From the NCBI GenBank assembly GCA_900299425.1, contig OMJU01000080.1, positions 1 to 61,199 on the forward strand: a stretch of DNA of 61,199 bases. The letters run 5' to 3'. Positions 57,110 through 61,199 of the stretch are shown piece after piece. The notes under the pieces were generated by a model. That model was not told the DNA's origin and searched no databases. It saw only the letters and a program-made list of their open reading frames with translations. How positions within the stretch are numbered: the first letter of the stretch is position 1; each line of letters starts with the position of its first letter. Position numbers and translations under genes: made by a program. Source of the DNA: Candidatus Rokuibacteriota bacterium. Its GTDB lineage: Bacteria > Bacteroidota > Bacteroidia > Flavobacteriales > Flavobacteriaceae.

Positions 57110-58699
57110 CTAATCATTAGAACTATTCCATCGATCCGACACCTGTTGAGACCCTGGACCACTGTACTGATACATCAATACTGGATATTTTTTAGTAGTG
57201 TCAATAACGCGTGGCTTGATGGTATAGGTGTTGAGCCAATGCCCATTGATAAATAAGCTATCAAAAGTCTTGGGATTTAAGTCATAGTCCTTAATTAAGG
57301 CGCTCAGAGCCGAATTGTCTTCCAAAACACGCAGCTGGGTACCATCTAGACCTGAATGCAAGGTATACACATAAGGACTTGTACTGGAAGAATGGCTTTG
57401 GATATAATGACTGAAATCCGCACTAAAATCGGCGCTATTGGTGCCCTTATCTTGAGAAAAACGAACCATATTAGTACCGGAGATATTCATCGAATAGATG
57501 TCTCTGTAAATGCTTCCTCGCTTGGAGGATTGAAAATACAATCGACCGATTTTGGGGTTAAACCCATAATACGCAGTCACATCATAATTCCCCTGAGTAA
57601 GTTGACGAATCAATGCCCCTTGGGCATTGTAATGATATAAATGACGCCAGCCATCTTGCTCACTCGGCCAAATAAAACTATTGTCGTTTAAAAAGGTCAA
57701 ATCATCATGAATGTCCACATAAGCCGCGTCCGTCTCTCTGAGTAAAACTTGAATTTGATTTTCGCGCAGATCAACCTGAAGCATTACAAGCTCATTTTGA
57801 GCTCTATTGAGCAATTGTACGGCCAATTGATCCGGATTCTTGGTCCATTTAATGCGTGGAATATATTCATAGGGCAATTGTGATAAATCAACATCAGTGG
57901 TCACTTTTTCCTTTAGAGCATATACATGAAGGGAAACCTCAGCGTTCTTTTCCCCGGCCTTTGGATATTTAAACACACTCTGCTCAGGATATAGCCCTTG
58001 CCCATAAACGTCCATTGAAAATTCGGGCACATCGGATTCATCAAAACGCAAATAAGCCAAATAATCACCTTCACGACTCCACTGATACGCTTGTACAAAA
58101 CCAAACTCCTCCTCGTATACCCAGTCTGACAGGCCATTGATGATATGGTTCTGGATGCCATCGGTGGTCACCTGAACGCCTTTCTGTTCTGAAATGATCC
58201 AATAATATAAATTATTGGCTCGGACAAAGCCCAAAAGCCGGCCGTCTGGACTAAAAGTAACTTCTTGCAAATCCGGCCCTTCAACCTGCACCAATGAGTT
58301 ATCGGACAGATTGTACAAATAATGCTGGGCAAAATATGAATGTCTGTATTGTGCTTTGCGCTGGGTTTTGATCAAAATTTTCTGTTCATCAGGACTCAGT
58401 TCATAATCAAAAACACCCTGTAACTGCGGATAGTTATTGCTGCTGAATATCACCCCTAACTTTTGCCCGGAGCCATAGTCGTATTTATTGATTTCCATGG
58501 CCTTAGAGGTGTCGCTGCGCTCAAGAACAGTGAAATGTTCTCCGTCTGACATACTGCGAATAGATTGAGGTCCCGCAGCCGAAAATTGACCATTCCATAT
58601 TTCATCAAGGTTAAGGGAGCGTTCTTGAGCAAAAAGGGGCGCAGAGAAAAAAACACCAATCACAATGGCTAACAAAGCCCTCACATCGCGTCGTATCAT
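57110..58699 (-). pseudogene. DPP-IV type S9 peptidase, N-terminal half of a gene split by TAG
   Basis: The first 529 codons of the S9B peptidase: signal peptide (1-24) and the eight-bladed DPPIV N-terminal beta-propeller (about 60-480, with SDWVYEEEFG near 190, the loop holding the two glutamates that bind the peptide amino terminus), ending at VSDRWNSSND before TAG. Relatives have a tyrosine here (NDYW), so TAT or TAC to TAG is the likely change. Without the other half no active enzyme is possible unless the stop is read through. It removes N-terminal X-Pro dipeptides in the periplasm when intact. Confidence 0.85.
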
Positions 58700-58805
58700 T
58701 CGGTAGATATAGGTCGTTTCAAATTGAATTGAAATATAAGGCTTTTTGGGTAAATTTTGCTGGTCGGCTTAGACTAAAAGAACCTCTATTGCCTCACAAA
58801 AGACT

Positions 58806-58813
58806 TATATTTG
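58806..58813 (+). promoter_or_regulatory. Candidate -7 element of the HMG-CoA reductase operon
   Basis: TATATTTG matches TAnnTTTG, 20 bases before the ATG at 58834, in the 134-base region shared with the divergent peptidase gene. No TTG is seen at the ideal distance. Confidence 0.35.
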
Positions 58814-58833
58814 CAACTAAAGTGGTGTGACTC

Positions 58834-60156
58834 ATGAATAATAAAACCATTAATGGCTTTTCAAAACTTTCCAAAAAGGAAAAAATTAATTGGTTGTCCC
58901 AAACATTTTTAAAAGATAAACCTGAGGCCGAATATCTTTTGAGCTTATACTGGCATCAGGATTCTGCGCGACAGCAACGACACGATGAATTCATTGAAAA
59001 CGCGCTGTCTAACTTCTATCTTCCTTTTGCCGTTGCCCCAAATTTTAAAATTGATGATAGGATTTTCGCCATCCCTATGGTCATCGAAGAAAGCTCTGTG
59101 GTCGCCGCTGCCAGTAATGCCGCAAAATTTTGGTTGGATCGAGGGGGTTTTAAATCCGAAATTATCAGCACCGTAAAAAGTGGACAAATTCACTTGAATT
59201 ATTCAGGGGCGCCGTCTAATTTAATGCGCTTTTTTACTCAAACTAAGCAGGCACTAATCCGTAGTGTTGACATGCTTTCTGCCGGCATGAAAAAACGAGG
59301 TGGTGGCTTGATTGATTTAGATTTAATCGACGAATCAGAGGCTTTGAATGGATATTGCTACATCCATGCGCGTTTCGAGACTGCAGATGCGATGGGGGCT
59401 AATTATATCAATTCTTGTCTTGAAACCATTGCTGCAACTTTTGGGGCTTTTGCGGAAACTTACGAAGGATTTGGACCTGGACAACAACCTGAAGTGGTCA
59501 TGAGTATTCTATCGAATTATGTGCCCGAGTGTTTAGTGCGCGTTTGGGTCCAATGTCCCGTATCCGAACTGGCTCAAGAAGGTCTCAGTGGAAAGGAATT
59601 TGCTGATAAATTTATACGTGCAGTTGCTATTGCCCAAACAAACCCTTTGCGCGCAGTTACGCATAACAAAGGCATCATGAATGGTGTCGATGCTGTGGTG
59701 CTAGCCACAGGAAATGATTTTAGGGCCGTAGAAGCTGCAGTGCATGCTTACGCCTGTAAAGATGGACAATACCGCAGCCTCTCCAAGGCAAAAATTCAAA
59801 ATGATACGTTTGAATTTTCAATTGAACTCCCCCTGGCTTTGGGCACAGTAGGCGGTCTTACAAAGTTACATCCCATGGTAGGGGTGGCACTGGCCATACT
59901 TGAGGAACCCACTGCAGTGGAACTCATGAAAATCGTCGCTACTGCTGGGCTTGCGCAAAACTTTGCCGCTGTTCGCTCTTTGGTCACTACAGGAATTCAA
60001 AAAGGCCATATGAAAATGCACCTTTTAAATTTTTTGAGTCAAAATAATGCCGATGAGCCAACAAAAATGGCTGCTGTAGAACATTTTAAAAACAATGCCA
60101 TTTCGGCACGTAGTGTGGCTGAATTTGTCGCGTCATATAACTCAAATGACCACTAA
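58834..60156 (+). CDS. Hydroxymethylglutaryl-CoA reductase, class II type
   Basis: A 440-residue HMG-CoA reductase. Catalytic motifs: the glutamate in IEESSVVAAASNAAKF near residue 90, the lysine in HNKGIMNG near 285, the aspartate in ATGNDFRA near 303, and the histidine in GHMKMH near 392; DAMGAN near 190 binds substrate. The class II enzyme is called degradative in databases, but in flavobacteria with a mevalonate pathway it makes mevalonate for isoprenoids, thus for the carotenoid and retinal used by proteorhodopsin. Overlaps the next gene by 11 bases. Confidence 0.94.
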   Translation: MNNKTINGFSKLSKKEKINWLSQTFLKDKPEAEYLLSLYWHQDSARQQRHDEFIENALSNFYLPFAVAPNFKIDDRIFAIPMVIEESSVVAAASNAAKFWLDRGGFKSEIISTVKSGQIHLNYSGAPSNLMRFFTQTKQALIRSVDMLSAGMKKRGGGLIDLDLIDESEALNGYCYIHARFETADAMGANYINSCLETIAATFGAFAETYEGFGPGQQPEVVMSILSNYVPECLVRVWVQCPVSELAQEGLSGKEFADKFIRAVAIAQTNPLRAVTHNKGIMNGVDAVVLATGNDFRAVEAAVHAYACKDGQYRSLSKAKIQNDTFEFSIELPLALGTVGGLTKLHPMVGVALAILEEPTAVELMKIVATAGLAQNFAAVRSLVTTGIQKGHMKMHLLNFLSQNNADEPTKMAAVEHFKNNAISARSVAEFVASYNSNDH

Positions 60157-61108
60157 ACTTAAAAAAAACGGCAAATTATTGATCAGCGGGGAATACGCTG
60201 TTTTGGACGGCGCATTAGCTTTGGCCATGCCGACCCAGTTCGGACAAAAATTTCATATTGACCACCAGCAAAACTCGGAAGTACTTATTTGGCAGGCCCT
60301 TGATGAAACAAATCAGCTATGGTTTGAAGCCCATATAAATCTTGCAGTTGATAAAATACTGTCTACAAACAACCAAGAATTAGCCCAAGCCCTTTTAAAA
60401 GTTTTAATGGCAGCGGTGCGACTCAATCCAGATTTTTCAAATCAGACTAAAGGTGCGTGTATTACCAGTCGCTTAGACTTTCCTCGTTCGTGGGGATTAG
60501 GCAGTTCCTCCACATTGATTGCTGCAGTGGCTCAGTGGAGTCAAACCAATCCTTTTGACCTGTCGACTATGAGTTTTGGCGGCAGCGGTTATGATGTAGC
60601 GGCAGCCGATCAATCTGGGGCATTTACCTATAAGATTGGGACTACTGCGCCCCAGGTCACTCCAGTGGTCGTCAATTGGCCTTTTGATCACCATATTTAT
60701 TTTGTACACCGAAATAAAAAACAAAACAGCCGAGAATCAATTGCGCACTATCGCAAAACACAGCTAAATCATGGATGGATTCAAGAAATAAGCGCAATCA
60801 CCCAGGCGATGATCCATGTCTCTAGCCATCAGGAATTTGGGGTACTCCTAAAGCAGCATGAGCAACTGATTGCTCAAGGCTTGGCACTCACCCCTGTTCA
60901 AGAAGAATTTTTTAAAGACTTTCCGGGAACAATTAAAAGTTTAGGTGGATGGGGCGGCGATTTCATGATGGTCCTCGGCCCTGAATCAGAAAGCGACAAC
61001 AACGGCCCTTACCTACCAGGTACAAAGGCTAATTTTACCGCTAACTATTTTAAAGAAAAGGGGTTTAGCGCGATCATTCCTTACCACAATATGATTTTGG
61101 GATATTGA
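60146..61108 (+). CDS. GYDIA family GHMP kinase
   Basis: A 320-residue GHMP-superfamily kinase. The start KLLISGEYAVLDGALAL is typical of mevalonate-type kinases, the ATP loop is GLGSSSTLIAA near residue 118, and the family motif reads GGSGYDVAAADQSGA near 145-160 (usually GGSGYDIA). It always seems to follow HMG-CoA reductase in flavobacteria and is thought to phosphorylate mevalonate or a derivative; the exact substrate is open. I chose the ATG at 60146 (MTTKLKKNGKLL); an upstream ATG at 60095 lies within the reductase gene and adds unrelated residues. Confidence 0.88.
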   Translation: MTTKLKKNGKLLISGEYAVLDGALALAMPTQFGQKFHIDHQQNSEVLIWQALDETNQLWFEAHINLAVDKILSTNNQELAQALLKVLMAAVRLNPDFSNQTKGACITSRLDFPRSWGLGSSSTLIAAVAQWSQTNPFDLSTMSFGGSGYDVAAADQSGAFTYKIGTTAPQVTPVVVNWPFDHHIYFVHRNKKQNSRESIAHYRKTQLNHGWIQEISAITQAMIHVSSHQEFGVLLKQHEQLIAQGLALTPVQEEFFKDFPGTIKSLGGWGGDFMMVLGPESESDNNGPYLPGTKANFTANYFKEKGFSAIIPYHNMILGY

Positions 61109-61199
61109 TTTGTCTCGCTAAGAATAAGTGATAAAAAAATAAGCGGGCCTGTGGCCCGCTTATTTTTTTATCACTTATTCTTAGCGAGACAAATCAATA
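61103..61199. repeat. Perfect 47-base inverted repeat at the window end
   Basis: Bases 61103-61149 and 61153-61199 are exact reverse complements around the loop TGT (61150-61152). The inner part (about 61133-61169) is a normal terminator hairpin with A and T tracts for the GHMP kinase gene. The outer part repeats, on the other strand, the last codon and stop of that gene and stops exactly at the last base. This is most simply an assembly or amplification fold-back at a contig end. Confidence 0.9.
61133..61169 (+). terminator. Terminator of the HMG-CoA reductase-GHMP kinase operon
   Basis: A stem of AATAAGCGGGCC-type sequence with loop TGT and a run of seven T follows the GHMP kinase stop by about 25 bases. 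It is the core of the longer inverted repeat at the window end and is probably genuine even if the outer arms are not. Confidence 0.75.

Noticed and set aside
50134-58699. Reassignment of TAG to a sense codon
   Set aside because: TAG ends several intact genes (mreC at 40686, GH13 at 35788, TPR-like at 24366), so it works as a normal stop here.
61153-61199. A second convergent gene end or natural extended terminator
   Set aside because: The sequence is just the exact reverse complement of 61103-61149 and stops at the window end.

Overview
The window looks like a near-contiguous piece of core chromosome from a marine Flavobacteriia (Bacteroidota) bacterium. The evidence is a complete gldK-gldL-gldM-gldN set (type IX secretion and gliding), an exosortase XrtF pair, a remnant with a C-terminal type IX sorting-like tail, promoters of the Bacteroidota form TTG-N19-TAnnTTTG, a bacterial HMG-CoA reductase next to a GYDIA-type GHMP kinase, and a proteorhodopsin with its retinal-forming oxygenase. 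I cannot name the genus. There is no CRISPR array, rRNA, prophage or insertion sequence.

Layout. 1-508: an initiator tRNA gene, its terminator, and a short copy of the tRNA 3' end followed by a second terminator. 509-2236: light-driven proton pump (DTE motif, Met at the tuning site) divergent from blh. 2220-7970: a three-gene RND efflux operon. 8062-10442: ABC-F ATPase divergent from a DUF983 protein. 10426-19915: a minus-strand block, topA, an arginase-fold protein with degraded metal site, gldKLMN, and an FAD oxidoreductase whose start codon sits just after a terminator hairpin. 20243-24704: miaB, an enhancer-binding-type AAA+ regulator, lptE, a TPR-like protein, secG. 24793-25914: a decayed secreted-protein gene. 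26049-27975: groES-groEL behind TGTCA/TGACA inverted repeats. 28031-32017: a heavy-metal (probably copper) acquisition cluster. 32097-33512: a lipoprotein and the XrtF pair. 33601-35788: a free-methionine-sulfoxide-reductase-like GAF protein overlapping a GH13_18 enzyme. 35813-44321: a MacB-like permease, purH, then the rod-shape cluster mreB-mreC-mreD-mrdA-rodA. 44373-47651: an orphan OppC-like permease and the Prc protease. 47803-52065: surE, a small membrane protein, lpxB, comEC. 52205-58699: two tandem thioredoxin-like proteins, two tandem POT peptide transporters and a DPP-IV type peptidase, all on the minus strand. 58834-61108: HMG-CoA reductase and GHMP kinase, followed by a terminator.

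How it fits together. Mevalonate-pathway genes, blh and proteorhodopsin represent steps of one chain from isoprenoid to retinal to light-driven proton pump, with the carotenoid steps elsewhere. POT transporters plus DPP-IV form a peptide-uptake module; GldKLMN gives protein export and gliding.

The most notable observations are not a new system. Three genes (DPP-IV peptidase, comEC and the sorting-tail remnant) are broken by in-frame stops while the reading frame continues intact beyond them. The window ends in a 47-base perfect inverted repeat that runs exactly to the last base, which looks like an assembly fold-back. Other points worth checking are the hairpin before the FAD oxidoreductase start, the lost metal ligands in the arginase-fold protein, the insertion in the GH13_18 enzyme and the metal-uptake cluster with a HYC_CC_PP protein.
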